Shown one piece after another: positions 6,831-16,700 of a stretch of DNA of 34,210 nt. Origin of the DNA: Thermoleophilaceae bacterium. GTDB taxonomy: Bacteria > Actinomycetota > Thermoleophilia > Solirubrobacterales > Thermoleophilaceae. The first letter of the stretch is position 1. Each line of letters starts with the position of its first letter. The stretch covers positions 1 through 34,210 of the forward strand of contig JAICJV010000024.1 in NCBI GenBank assembly GCA_025928265.1. Direction: 5' to 3'. Both the position numbers and the translations under genes were made by a program. The notes beneath the pieces were generated by a model, which was given only the letters and a program-made list of their open reading frames with translations, was not told the DNA's origin and ran no database searches.

Positions 6831-7820
6831 TTGAAACGCATCTTCGTCTCGCTCGCCCTGGTTGCCGCCCTCGCCATCGCCGGCACGGGTTGCGGCGGCA
6901 GCGCCAGCGGCTCCGCCGGCAAGGTTGCGCTCGTCGCCTACTCGACGCCGAAGGAGGCCTACGGCGCGCTGATCCCCGCGTTCGGCAAGACGCCCGAGGG
7001 CAGGGGCGTCGAGTTCACGCAGTCGTACGGCGCGTCCGGCGACCAGTCCCGGGCGGTCGAGAGCGGCCTCGGCGCTGACGTGGTCGCGTTCTCGCTGGAG
7101 CCGGACGTCACGCGCCTCGTGGACGACGGGCTCGTCAACCAGAGCTGGAACCGGAACGCCCACGAGGGCATGGTCACCGACTCGGTCGTCGTGCTCGCCG
7201 TCCGCAAGGGCAACCCCAAGCACATCGAGGGCTGGGACGACCTGATCAAGCCGGGCGTCGAGGTCATCACGCCGAACCCGTTCACGTCGGGTGGCGCGCG
7301 CTGGAACGTGATGGCGGCGTACGGCGGCCAGATCGCGCAGGGCAAGACGCCGGGCCAGGCGACCGCGTACCTGAAGCAGCTGTTCCAGCACGTTTCGGTG
7401 CAGGACAAGGCGGCACGCGACTCGCTGCAGACCTTCACCGGCGGCAAGGGCGATGTGCTCATCTCGTACGAGAACGAGGCGATCACAGCGCAGCAGAAGG
7501 GCGAGAAGCTCGACTACGTGATCCCCGACCAGACGATCCTGATCGAGAACCCGATCGCGGTTACGAAGGACGCGAGCAGCACGGCGCAGGACTTCGTGAA
7601 CTACCTCTGGACGAAGCCGGCCCAGAAGATCTTCGCGGAGAAGGGCTACCGGCCCGTCGACCCCGGCCTCGTCGACCAGAGGAAGTACCCGAAGCCGAAG
7701 CAGCTGTTCACGATCCAGAAGTTCGGTGGCTGGGACGCGGTGTCGGACAAGTTCTTCGACAAGGACAACGGCATCGTCGCCCAGATCGAGAAGAGCCTCG
7801 GTGTCAGCACCGGCGGCTGA
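6831..7820 (+). CDS. sbp: sulfate/thiosulfate ABC transporter substrate-binding lipoprotein
   Basis: This is the extracytoplasmic binding protein of a sulfate importer (Sbp/CysP family), 329 residues from the chosen start. It has a signal peptide KRIFVSLALVAALAIAGTGC, ending at a cysteine in a loose lipobox, and family blocks SYGASGDQSRAV, LGADVVAFSLEPDV, ITPNPFTSGGARWNVMAAYG, GDVLISYENEA and YRPVDP. The TTG at 6831 has GGAGA six bases upstream and gives a normal signal peptide. An in-frame ATG at 6819 would add MENG and place the ribosome binding site inside the gene. The stop lies inside the start of the first permease gene (20-bp overlap), so the operon is translationally coupled. Sbp versus CysP (thiosulfate) preference cannot be told. 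Confidence 0.92.
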   Translation: MKRIFVSLALVAALAIAGTGCGGSASGSAGKVALVAYSTPKEAYGALIPAFGKTPEGRGVEFTQSYGASGDQSRAVESGLGADVVAFSLEPDVTRLVDDGLVNQSWNRNAHEGMVTDSVVVLAVRKGNPKHIEGWDDLIKPGVEVITPNPFTSGGARWNVMAAYGGQIAQGKTPGQATAYLKQLFQHVSVQDKAARDSLQTFTGGKGDVLISYENEAITAQQKGEKLDYVIPDQTILIENPIAVTKDASSTAQDFVNYLWTKPAQKIFAEKGYRPVDPGLVDQRKYPKPKQLFTIQKFGGWDAVSDKFFDKDNGIVAQIEKSLGVSTGG

Positions 7821-8640
7821 CGCCGTAGCAGTCACCCCTCGTCGGCGCGCGGTCTCGCTCCCGGGCGGGGCCGCGCTTGGCCGAGGGACGGCGGTCCTCT
7901 TCTTCAGCTTCATCGTGCTGCTGCCGCTGGCCGCGGTCGTGTCGAAGGCGTTCGGCGGCGGGGCCGACGCGTTCTGGCACGCCGTCAGCGACCGGCAGGC
8001 GCTGGCGGCGCTCAGGCTCACGCTGATCCTCTCGCTCGTGGTCACGGCGGTGAATGCCGTGATGGGGACGCTTATCGCGTGGGTGCTCGTGCGCGACGAG
8101 TTTCGCGGCAAGAGCTTCGTGAACTCGCTGATCGACCTGCCCTTCGCCCTGCCCACGATCGTCGCCGGCCTCACGCTGCTCGCGCTGTACGGGCCGCGCG
8201 GGCCGGCGCCGTTCAACATCGCCTACACGCGCATCGGCGTGGCAACGGCGCTTCTGTTCGTCACGCTGCCGTTTGTCGTGCGCGCCGTGCAGCCGGTGCT
8301 GCTCACGCTCGATCGCGAGTCGGAGGAGGCCGCCGAGTCGCTCGGCGCCTCGCCGTGGGTCACGTTCCGTCGGGTCATCCTGCCGAGCCTCATGCCGGCG
8401 ATCCTGTCCGGCGGCGCGCTCGCGTTCGCCCGCGCGCTGGGGGAGTTCGGCTCGATCGTGCTGATCGCGGGCAACCTGCCGTTCAGGACCGAGCTGGCGT
8501 CGGTGTTCATCTACGGCTCGATCCAGTCCGACGACACGCAGGCGGCCGCGGCCGTTTCCGTGGTGTTGCTGCTCCTCGCGCTGGTGGTGCGCGGCCTGAT
8601 CGCGGCGCTCGATCGCTGGGGGAGGCGCCATGAGGGGTAG
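7801..8640 (+). CDS. cysT: sulfate ABC transporter permease CysT (CysU)
   Basis: First inner-membrane permease of the sulfate importer, 279 residues, with about six hydrophobic segments. The EAA loop that contacts CysA is clear: EEAAESLGASPWVTFRRVILPSLMPAI at about residues 178-204, followed by [19 protein letters not shown], typical of CysT. LPFALPTIVAGLTLLALYG precedes it. The GTG at 7801 overlaps the binding-protein gene by 20 bp and gives a short cytoplasmic N-terminus before the first helix. The stop overlaps the cysW ATG by 11 bp. The gene order binding protein-cysT-cysW-cysA is canonical. Confidence 0.93.
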   Translation: MSAPAADAVAVTPRRRAVSLPGGAALGRGTAVLFFSFIVLLPLAAVVSKAFGGGADAFWHAVSDRQALAALRLTLILSLVVTAVNAVMGTLIAWVLVRDEFRGKSFVNSLIDLPFALPTIVAGLTLLALYGPRGPAPFNIAYTRIGVATALLFVTLPFVVRAVQPVLLTLDRESEEAAESLGASPWVTFRRVILPSLMPAILSGGALAFARALGEFGSIVLIAGNLPFRTELASVFIYGSIQSDDTQAAAAVSVVLLLLALVVRGLIAALDRWGRRHEG

Positions 8641-9421
8641 GTTCGCGCTCCGGTCGGTGGCGCTCGGCTACCTGACGCTGCTGCTGGTGCTGCCGGTCGG
8701 CTTCGTCTTCCTCAAGACCTTCGAGCACGGCGTCGGCGCGGCGTGGGACTCGGTCACGACGCCGGCGGCGCGGCACGCGTTCTGGCTCACGATCGAGCTC
8801 GTGGCGATCGCGGTGCCGCTCTGCACGCTGTTCGGCGTCGTCGCAGCGATCGCGATCGTGCGCCGGCGCTGGCGCGGCCGCGCTCTCTTCAACGCGCTGC
8901 TCGACATCCCGTTCGCGGTCTCGCCGGTGGTCATCGGCCTCGCGCTGCTGCTCGTGTACGGACGGCTCGGCTGGTTCGGCGACTGGCTCGCGCAGAACGG
9001 CCTGCGGATCGTGTTCGCGTTCCCGGGGATGCTGCTCGCCACGATCTTCGTGTCGCTGCCGTTCGTCGCGCGGGAGACGATTCCGGTGCTGCGCGAGGTG
9101 GGCACCGAGCAGGAGCAGGCCGCGGCCACTCTCGGCGCCGGCCCGTTCCAGACGTTCTGGCGCGTGACGCTGCCCGCCATCCGCTGGGGCGTGGCCTACG
9201 GCGTGGTGCTCACGACCGCCCGTGCGCTCGGAGAGTTCGGCGCGGTGAGCGTGGTGTCCGGCCACATCGCGGGCCAGACCGAGACGCTCACGCTGCACGT
9301 GGAGGACCGCGTCGAGGCGTTCGACCTGACCGGCGCGTACGCGGCCGCGCTCGTCCTGGCACTCATCGCGCTGCTCACGCTCCTGTCAATGAACCTGCTG
9401 CGACGAAAGGAGGCGGTGTGA
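8630..9421 (+). CDS. cysW: sulfate ABC transporter permease CysW
   Basis: Second permease of the sulfate importer, 263 residues, about six membrane helices. [21 protein letters not shown] matches the CysW pattern, and the EAA loop reads [24 protein letters not shown], followed by [33 protein letters not shown] near the C-terminus is typical of CysW. The ATG overlaps the end of cysT, and its TGA overlaps the cysA GTG. It should form a heterodimer with CysT in the cytoplasmic membrane. Confidence 0.93.
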   Translation: MRGRFALRSVALGYLTLLLVLPVGFVFLKTFEHGVGAAWDSVTTPAARHAFWLTIELVAIAVPLCTLFGVVAAIAIVRRRWRGRALFNALLDIPFAVSPVVIGLALLLVYGRLGWFGDWLAQNGLRIVFAFPGMLLATIFVSLPFVARETIPVLREVGTEQEQAAATLGAGPFQTFWRVTLPAIRWGVAYGVVLTTARALGEFGAVSVVSGHIAGQTETLTLHVEDRVEAFDLTGAYAAALVLALIALLTLLSMNLLRRKEAV

Positions 9422-10380
9422 CCGGCATCGTCGTGTCCGACGTGTCCAAGAGCTTCGGCGACTTCGTCGCGGTGGACGACATCTCGCTGACGGTGCCCGA
9501 CGGCTCGCTCACCGCGCTGCTGGGGCCGTCCGGAAGCGGCAAGTCGACGCTGCTGCGGATGATCGCCGGCCTCGAGGAGCCCGGCGCGGGGCAGATCGTG
9601 ATCGGCGGTGCCGACGTGACGCGCACGCCCGCGCGCAAGCGTGAGATCGGCTTCGTGTTCCAGCACTACGCGGCGTTCAAGCACATGACCGTGCGCGACA
9701 ACGTGGCGTTCGGGCTCGAGATCCGGCGCGCGGACAGGGCGAAGATCCGCAGCCGCGTCGACGAGCTGCTGCGGCTGGTGCACCTCGAGGCGTACGCGAA
9801 GCGCTACCCCTCGCAGCTCTCCGGCGGCCAGCGGCAGCGGATGGCGCTGGCGCGGGCGCTCGCTGTGGAGCCGCGCGTGCTGCTGCTCGACGAGCCGTTC
9901 GGCGCACTCGACGCGACCGTGCGCAGGGACCTGCGCGCGTGGCTTCGGCGCCTCCACGACGAGGTGAGCGTGACCACGATCCTCGTCACCCACGACCAGG
10001 AGGAGGCGATGGAGGTCGCGGGCCAGATCGTGGTGATGAACGGCGGCCGGATCGAGCAGGTCGGATCGCCGCGCGAGCTCTACGAGGCGCCGGCGAACGA
10101 CTTCGTGGCGGGCTTCGTCGGCCCGGTCACCGAGCTCGCCGGCTCGAAGCTGCGGCCGCACGACGTGGACATCCGCATCGACCCGGTCGACGGCGCCATG
10201 GAGGCACAGGTGAGGCGCGTGACCCACCTGGGCTTCGAGGTGCGCGTCGAGCTCGAGGCGGGGGACGGGCGCCGGCTCTGGGCCCAATTGACCCGCGAGG
10301 AGGCCGAGCAGCTCGAGCTGATGGACGGCCAGATCGTGTACGTGCGAGCGAGCCGGCGGATGCCGGTGGCCCTTGCCTAG
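9418..10380 (+). CDS. cysA: sulfate ABC transporter ATP-binding protein CysA
   Basis: ATPase of the sulfate importer, 320 residues. Visible are Walker [10 protein letters not shown] (about residues 38-46), Q-loop FVFQHYAAF, signature [15 protein letters not shown], Walker [13 protein letters not shown] and the switch [11 protein letters not shown]. The final 90 residues form the regulatory TOBE-like domain found in CysA. The GTG at 9418 overlaps the cysW stop (GTGA) and has an AAAGGAGG ribosome binding site 4 bases away, deciding the start over upstream in-frame codons. Its last bases overlap the convergent Rrf2 regulator's stop. No sulfate-activation or reduction genes follow, so assimilation enzymes must be elsewhere. 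Confidence 0.95.
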   Translation: MTGIVVSDVSKSFGDFVAVDDISLTVPDGSLTALLGPSGSGKSTLLRMIAGLEEPGAGQIVIGGADVTRTPARKREIGFVFQHYAAFKHMTVRDNVAFGLEIRRADRAKIRSRVDELLRLVHLEAYAKRYPSQLSGGQRQRMALARALAVEPRVLLLDEPFGALDATVRRDLRAWLRRLHDEVSVTTILVTHDQEEAMEVAGQIVVMNGGRIEQVGSPRELYEAPANDFVAGFVGPVTELAGSKLRPHDVDIRIDPVDGAMEAQVRRVTHLGFEVRVELEAGDGRRLWAQLTREEAEQLELMDGQIVYVRASRRMPVALA

Positions 10381-10832
10381 CGCCGCCGCGCCGCGTCCGG
10401 GTCCTTGGCCAGCTCGTCGATCTCCGCCGGGATCCGGCCCTCGACGATGTCGCGCAGCGTCACGTGCTCGAGCACCGCTCGGACCGATGCCCGCAGCGCG
10501 ATCCACACCGGCGCGAGGTGTTCCGCGGGACCGTCGTAGGCCATCGACTCGGGCCGCTCGCCGCGCACGCTCGCGAGCGGGCCGTCGACGGCACGGATGA
10601 TGTCGGCCACCGAGATCTCCTCGGACGGGCGCTCGAGGCGATAGCCGCCGACCGGCCCGCGCTGGCTCACCACGAGCCCGGACTGGCGCAGGTCGCTCAG
10701 GATGTTCTCGAGGAACTTGAGGGGGATGCTCTGGGCCTCGGCGATGCGCTCGCCCTTGACCGGGGGGTCCTCGGCGGCGGCCAGCTCGAGAGCCGCGCGC
10801 ACCGCATAGTCCGCTTTTGCCGAGATTCGCAC
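10377..10832 (-). CDS. Rrf2-family transcriptional regulator without Fe-S cysteines (CymR-like)
   Basis: The 151-residue winged-helix regulator has typical Rrf2 features: [17 protein letters not shown] at the start, the recognition region [32 protein letters not shown] at about 45-76, then [15 protein letters not shown]. Iron-sulfur sensors such as IscR or NsrR carry three cysteines; this protein contains none. It therefore resembles the CymR subgroup, which represses sulfur/cysteine uptake genes with O-acetylserine sulfhydrylase as partner. Its position, convergent with and overlapping the end of cysA, supports control of the sulfate importer (inference). The start is GTG at 10832. It diverges from the helicase-nuclease operon with 55 bp between. 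Confidence 0.88.
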   Translation of the reverse strand: MRISAKADYAVRAALELAAAEDPPVKGERIAEAQSIPLKFLENILSDLRQSGLVVSQRGPVGGYRLERPSEEISVADIIRAVDGPLASVRGERPESMAYDGPAEHLAPVWIALRASVRAVLEHVTLRDIVEGRIPAEIDELAKDPDAARRR

Positions 10833-10887
10833 GCGGCCATTCTGTCGAAGCCGTCATCCCGTCGGCTCCGAGACATACATTCAGCGG

Positions 10888-13776
10888 ATGCCCTTGAAGC
10901 TGGTCACGGGGCCCGCCAACTCAGGCCGGGCGGGTGAGGTGCTCGACGAGTACCGCGCGCGGATCGCCGAGGATCCGATCCTCGTCGTGCCCGGATTCCG
11001 CGACGTGGAGCACTCCCAGCGCGAGCTGGCACGCACCGGCGCCGGTCTCGGGGCGCGCGTGGTGCGCTTCGCGGACCTGTTCCGGGAGATCGGCGAGCGC
11101 TGCGGCGCGCCGCCGCCGCGGCTGGTGTCCGAGGTGCAGCGCGAGATCCTGGTCGAGGCGGCCGTGGCGGACGCGCACCCGCGTGCGCTCGCCGACTCGG
11201 CGGGACGACCCGGGTTCACGCGCGCGGCCGTCGGCTTCGTGGGCGAGCTCGAGCGCTCGATGGTGGAGCCCGCTGCGCTCGAGCGCGCGATCGGGCAGTG
11301 GCATCCGCGCGGCCCGCGCGGCGACCGGGCGCGCGAGGCGGCGGCCATCTACTCGGCCTACCGCGCGCGGCTCGACCGCAGCGGCCTCGTCGACGAGGAG
11401 TTCGCGGCGTGGCGTGCCGTCGATGCGCTGCGCGATCGGCCGGATGCGTTCGGCCGTACGCCCGTATTCGCGTACGGCTTCGACGACTTCACGCCGATCG
11501 AGCTCGACGCCATCGAGGTGCTGGCGGAGCGGGCGGGGGTGGATGTGGTGGTGTCGCTTCCGTACGAGCGCGGGCGGGCCGCGTTCAAGGCCGTGGCGCC
11601 GCTGTTCGAGCGGCTCGCGGCGCTGGCGGAGCGCGTCAGCGAGCTGCCGCCGCTCGACGAGCACTACGCCGATGAGTCGCGGACGGCGCTGCATCACCTC
11701 GAGCGGGGGCTGTACGAGGGCGCCGACAGGATCGACCCGGGCGGCGCGGTGCGGCGCTTCGAGGCGGGCGGCGAGCGCGCCGAGGTCGAGCTGGTGGCGG
11801 CGCGCGCGCTCGAGCTGCTGCGCGGCGGCATCCCCGCGGGAGAGGTCGCCGTGGTCTATCGCGACCCCGGCCGCTACGCCTCGGTGGTCGAGCAGGTGTT
11901 CGGCGCGTACGGGATCCCCTATTCGCTCGATCGCTACGTCTCGCTCGGGCACACGGCGCTCGGCCGTGGCCTGCTCGCGCTGCTGCGGTCGGCGACGAGG
12001 GAGGGGTCGGCCGAGGACGTCTTCACCTACATGCGCACGCCGGGGCTGCTCGACGAGCCGGCGCTGGCCGACCGCGCCGAGGCCGAGGCGCGCCAGAAGG
12101 GCGCCCGCACGGTCGCGCAGGCGCGCGAGATCTGGCGCACGCGCAAGTGGGACCTGCCGGCGATCGACCGCCTCCGTCGCGCCGGTCCCGGCAGCGCGCT
12201 GCTCGACGCGCTGGCGGCCGAGCTCGACCGCCTGTTCGCGCCCGCGTACAACCGCAAGGCGCCGATCTTCGAGGACCACGAGCTCGACGACCCGCGCGTG
12301 TGGACCGAAGCGCACAAGGCGATCGCGGGACTGCGCGAGCTCGCGGTCGCCGACCCGGACCTCGAGCTGGACGCCCCGCGCGTGCACGACAAGCTCGCCG
12401 GCCTGCGCGTCCGCCTGGGCGAGCATTTCCGGCCGGATCGCGTGCAGGTCGCGAACCCGGAGGGGATTCGCGCCCGCCGCTTCCAGGCCGTCTTCGTCTG
12501 CGGCCTCCAGGAGGGCGAGTTCCCGCGCCCGCAGACGGTCGAGCCGTTCCTCTCCGACGACGACCGCCGTTCCCTCGCGCGCGCGAGCGACCTGCGCCTC
12601 CCGCCGCGCGAGGACGAGCTCGATCGCGAGCGTCACCTCTTCTACGTCTGCTGCTCGCGCGCGGAGCGGCTGCTGGCGCTCTCGTGGCGCTTCTCCGACG
12701 AGGAGGGAAGCCCTCAGGTCCAGTCGTTCCTGGTCGACGAGGCGAGTGACCTGTTCGAGCTGCCGTCGCCCGAGCAGCGCGCGCTCGCGGACGTCACGTG
12801 GCGCCTGACAGACGCGCCCACCGAGGCGGAGTGGGAGCGGGCGCTTGCGCTGAGCGGGCCGCGCCGCGAGCCGCGGCATCCCGACGGCCTGCGCGACCCC
12901 GCGGTGCTGGAGCGGCTCGCGCAGCGGCGGCTGTCGGCGGGGGCGCTCGAGGCGTTCGCCGACTGCCCGGTCAAGTGGCTCGTCGACCGCATCCTGCGCC
13001 CGAGCGAGCTGGCGCCCGACGCCGAGCAGCTCGTGCGCGGCAGCTACGCGCACTCCGTCCTCGAGGCGACCTACCGGCGGCTCGGTGAGCCGGTCACGCC
13101 CGCGAACCTCGGGCGCGCCGAGGAGATCCTCATCGAGGAGCTGCGCGAGCAGCAGGACGAGTTCCCGATCTCGCCGCGCGAGACGCGACTGCGCACCGCC
13201 GTGCGCAAGCTCGAATTCGACCTCTTGCGACATCTGCGCCGTGAGGCGGACACCGGCAGCCGGTACGCGCCGTCGCGCTTCGAGCTCGCGTTCGGCGGCG
13301 CCGGGGACGAGCTGCCGCCGCTCGACATCGGTGGCGGCGTGGAGATCACCGGCCGCATCGACCGCGTGGACATCGACGGCGACCAGGCGGTCGTGCGCGA
13401 CTACAAGACCGGCAAGACCACGTTCCCCGTCGCCAAGTGGGACGAGAAGAACCGCCTCCAGGTGGCGCTCTACATGCTCGCGGTGCGCGAGTTGCTGGGG
13501 CTCGAGCCGGTGGCGGGCCTGTACGTGGCGCTGGGCAACGGCGCCGCCCCGCGCGGGCTGGTGCGCGACGACGTGGCCGAGGGCGACGGCGGCGTCCAGC
13601 GCAACGACCGCAGGGCCGAGCCCGACTTCGAGGAGCAGCTCGCCCTGGCGCGCGACCGCGTCGGCGAGCTGGCCGCGCGGATGCGCTCGGGCGAGGTCCG
13701 GCCGTGCCCTGAGACGTGCGCGTGGAACGGCGGCTGCTCGTATCCCTCGATCTGCCGGGAGGAGGGCAAGCGGTGA
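10888..13776 (+). CDS. addB: AddB-like helicase-nuclease subunit with Fe-S nuclease domain
   Basis: The 962-residue protein has the plan of AddB, partner of AddA in double-strand-break end processing for RecA-dependent repair. The N-terminal P-loop region reads TGPANSGRAG: the Walker A Lys-Thr is replaced by Arg-Ala, so ATP hydrolysis is unlikely. Helicase-fold remnants follow (VFVCGLQEGEFPR at about 532 and HLFYVCCSRAERLLALSW at about 588). A C-terminal PD-(D/E)XK nuclease contains EITGRIDRVDIDG and VRDYKTGKT (about 838). Cysteines at 693, 940, 944, 950 and 956 fit the iron-sulfur staple of AddB. A TACATT -10-like box six bases before the ATG suggests a leaderless message. The stop overlaps the next GTG. 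Confidence 0.88.
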   Translation: MPLKLVTGPANSGRAGEVLDEYRARIAEDPILVVPGFRDVEHSQRELARTGAGLGARVVRFADLFREIGERCGAPPPRLVSEVQREILVEAAVADAHPRALADSAGRPGFTRAAVGFVGELERSMVEPAALERAIGQWHPRGPRGDRAREAAAIYSAYRARLDRSGLVDEEFAAWRAVDALRDRPDAFGRTPVFAYGFDDFTPIELDAIEVLAERAGVDVVVSLPYERGRAAFKAVAPLFERLAALAERVSELPPLDEHYADESRTALHHLERGLYEGADRIDPGGAVRRFEAGGERAEVELVAARALELLRGGIPAGEVAVVYRDPGRYASVVEQVFGAYGIPYSLDRYVSLGHTALGRGLLALLRSATREGSAEDVFTYMRTPGLLDEPALADRAEAEARQKGARTVAQAREIWRTRKWDLPAIDRLRRAGPGSALLDALAAELDRLFAPAYNRKAPIFEDHELDDPRVWTEAHKAIAGLRELAVADPDLELDAPRVHDKLAGLRVRLGEHFRPDRVQVANPEGIRARRFQAVFVCGLQEGEFPRPQTVEPFLSDDDRRSLARASDLRLPPREDELDRERHLFYVCCSRAERLLALSWRFSDEEGSPQVQSFLVDEASDLFELPSPEQRALADVTWRLTDAPTEAEWERALALSGPRREPRHPDGLRDPAVLERLAQRRLSAGALEAFADCPVKWLVDRILRPSELAPDAEQLVRGSYAHSVLEATYRRLGEPVTPANLGRAEEILIEELREQQDEFPISPRETRLRTAVRKLEFDLLRHLRREADTGSRYAPSRFELAFGGAGDELPPLDIGGGVEITGRIDRVDIDGDQAVVRDYKTGKTTFPVAKWDEKNRLQVALYMLAVRELLGLEPVAGLYVALGNGAAPRGLVRDDVAEGDGGVQRNDRRAEPDFEEQLALARDRVGELAARMRSGEVRPCPETCAWNGGCSYPSICREEGKR

Positions 13777-16700
13777 ACTTCACCCAGGAGCAGCTCGCGG
13801 CGATCGAGCTGCGTGACGGCCCGCTCTTCCTGCACGCGGGCGCGGGCAGCGGCAAGACGCGCGTGCTCGTGGAGCGCTTCGTGCGCTCGGTGTGCGAGGA
13901 CGGGATCGCCGTGGACCGGCTGCTCGCCATCACCTTCACCGAGAAGGCCGCGGCCGAGCTCAAGGGTCGCGTGCGGAAGCGCTTCATCGAGCTCGGCGAG
14001 CGCGACCGGGCGCGCGAGGCGGAGCGTGCCTGGGTCTCCACCATCCACGGCTTCTGCTCGCGGCTTCTGCGGACGAACGCGCTCGCCGCCGGCATCGACC
14101 CGGAGTTCCGCGTGCTAGACGAGGGGCGCGCCGCGCGGCTGGCCATCGACTCGTTCGACGGGGCGCTCGAGGACTTCGTCCGCGCCGGTGGGGAGCGCCT
14201 CGATCTGGCGGCGTCGTACACGCCCGACAAGCTCGAGCGGATGGTGCGCACGGTGTACTCGCGCCTGCGCAGCCAGGGCCAGACGCAGCCGCGCCTGCCG
14301 GACATCGCGCCGCCGGTGGAAAGCGGCGAGCGGGCGCGGCTCGAGCGCGCGCTGGCGGTGGCCGGCGGTTCGCTCGCGGCGGCCGGCGAGAACAGGACGG
14401 TGCTCGCAGCGCTGGCCGCGATCGACAAGTGTGGGGAGGCGATTCGCGCCGTCCCGGTCGGGCAGCTCGGCGATCCGCTCGTGTTCGACGAGCTGCGCGT
14501 GAAGCGCGGGAATGCGGTGGCACTCCGCGGCCCCGAGTTCGACGAGCTGGCGGAGGCGATGGAGGCGTGGGTGTCGCTCTGCAAGGCGAGCCGCGCGTAC
14601 GACGACTACGTGCTGCTGGCCAAGCTGGTCGACCGCTACGCGCGCCGCTACGCCGCGGCCAAGGAGGACCGCTCGGCGCTCGACTTCGAGGACCTCGAGC
14701 TGCGTGCACGCGACCTCCTGAAGCGCGACCGCGTGCTCCGGGCCGAGGTGCGGGGGCGCTTCGACGCCGTCATGGTCGACGAGTTCCAGGACACGAACCA
14801 GCTCCAGAACGAGCTGCTCGACCTGGTGAGCGATGGCAACCTGTTCTCGGTCGGCGACGAGCTTCAGTCGATCTACGGCTTCCGCAACGCCGACGTGGGG
14901 GTATTCCGCCGGCGGCGCGAGGAGATGTCGCGCGAGGACCGGACGCGCCGCCTGGCCACGAGCTTCCGTGCGCATCCCGAGGTGCTCGAGGTGGTGAATG
15001 CGGCGTTCGCGACCGTGTGGGAGGACTACCCGCCGCTCGCGCCCGGTCGCGCCGCGGACGCCGTCTCCGAGGAGCCGCGCGTGGACCTGCTCGTGGTGGA
15101 CTCGTATCGCCGGCGCTGGGACGACGCCCTGCCGGAGGACGCGTTCGGCGAGTGGATGGCGGCCAGCAAGGTCACGCCGTGGCGGGCTGCGGAGGCGCGG
15201 CTGCTGGCGCGGCGGATCGACGAGCTCGCGGGGCCGGGTCGCCGTTACCGCCACGGCGACGTGGCGGTGCTGCTGCGCGCGACGCGCGACATGGATGTGT
15301 ACGAGCGCGCGCTGAACGACCGCGGCATCCCGACGTATGCCAGCGGCGGTGGCGGCTACTGGAGCCAGCAGCAGATCGCCGACCTGCGCGCCTACCTGGC
15401 CGCGCTCGCAAACCCGCGCGACGAGCGCTCGCTCTACACGCTGCTCGCATCGCCGCTCGTGGGCGCGTCGCTCGATGCCCTCGCGCTCATCCGCTTCCGT
15501 GCCGGCGTGAAGGGGTCGTGGCGCGACGCCTGGAACGTGCTCGACGCGGCGTTCCTGCGCGGCGATCGGGATGACGGGCTGGGCGACGCGCTCGCCGATG
15601 CGGATCGCGAGCGGATCGAGCGCTTCGTGCACGAGTTCGCCGCCGAGCGCGCCGCGGCTCCGCGGATGTCGCTCGAGCGGCTGATCGACCGTGCCGTCAC
15701 GGAGTCGGGCTACGACCGCGCGATCCTGGAGCTGCCGGAGGGCGCCCGCCGGATGGCCAACGTGCGCAAGCTCATGCGCCTCGCACGCGAGTACGAGGCC
15801 GAGAGCGGGAGGGACCTGCGCGGCTTCATCGACTTCGTGGACGAGCAGGAGCTGCTGGTGGCGCGCGAGGGCGAGGCGCCGACCGAGGGCGAGGGGCTCG
15901 ACGCGGTGCGGCTCATGACGATCCACGCCGCGAAGGGGCTCGAGTTCCCCGTCGTATGCGTGGCGGATCTCGGGCGCTCGGCGCGGGCGGAGCAGGGCGC
16001 GCTGCAGGTGTCGGCGGACGGCCGCGTCGGCCTCCAGCTCGAGTCGCTCGGCGGCGGGAAGGTCTCAGGCCCGGAATGGGAGCGCATCAAGGAGGAGCGC
16101 GATCGTGCGGACGAGGCCGAGGAGAAGCGCATCTTCTACGTGGCCATGACGCGCGCGCAGGAGCACCTCGTCGTGAGCGGCGCGACCGACACGGAGAAGT
16201 GGCAGGAGGCCCAGCCGCTGGGGGCGCCTATGGACTGGGCCTGGCGCGCGCTCGAGGCCGCGGGCGTGCAGAAGGTGGTGCTGACGGTCGCGGATGCCGA
16301 CGAGCTGCTGCCGCCGGAGGACCGCGTGCCGCATCCTCCGGAGCCGGAGGCCGTGGAGGTGCAGGCCGCGCAGCGCCCGCGCTTCGCGCCGGTCGCCGAC
16401 GGGGTGCCGCTGCCGGTGGCGCGGCTGTCCTACTCGGCGCTCGAGAGCTACAAGCGCTGCGGCTACCGCTTCTACGTCGAGCGGGTGGTGAGGATGCGGC
16501 GGGCGGAGGTCCCCGAGGCGGCGCCGGCCGCAGCGGACGCCGGCGACGGCCAGCTCGCGCTCGACGCCCCGCCCGCGGCGGAACGCAGGACCGCAGGCAT
16601 CGAGCCGCGCGTCCGGGGCACGGTGGTGCACGAGCTGCTGGAAGCGGTCGACTGGCGCCGGCCGGCGCCGCCTTCCCGCGCCGCCGTCGAGCGCAAGCTC

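Noticed and set aside
10921-13233. Long minus-strand open frame (770 codons) opposite the AddB-like gene
   Set aside because: It is an antisense shadow of a high-GC coding region; its translation has no recognisable motif, while the plus strand has full AddB features.
14115-15926. Long minus-strand open frame (603 codons) opposite the AddA-like gene
   Set aside because: Low-complexity Arg/His/Ala-rich translation; the plus strand encodes all helicase motifs.
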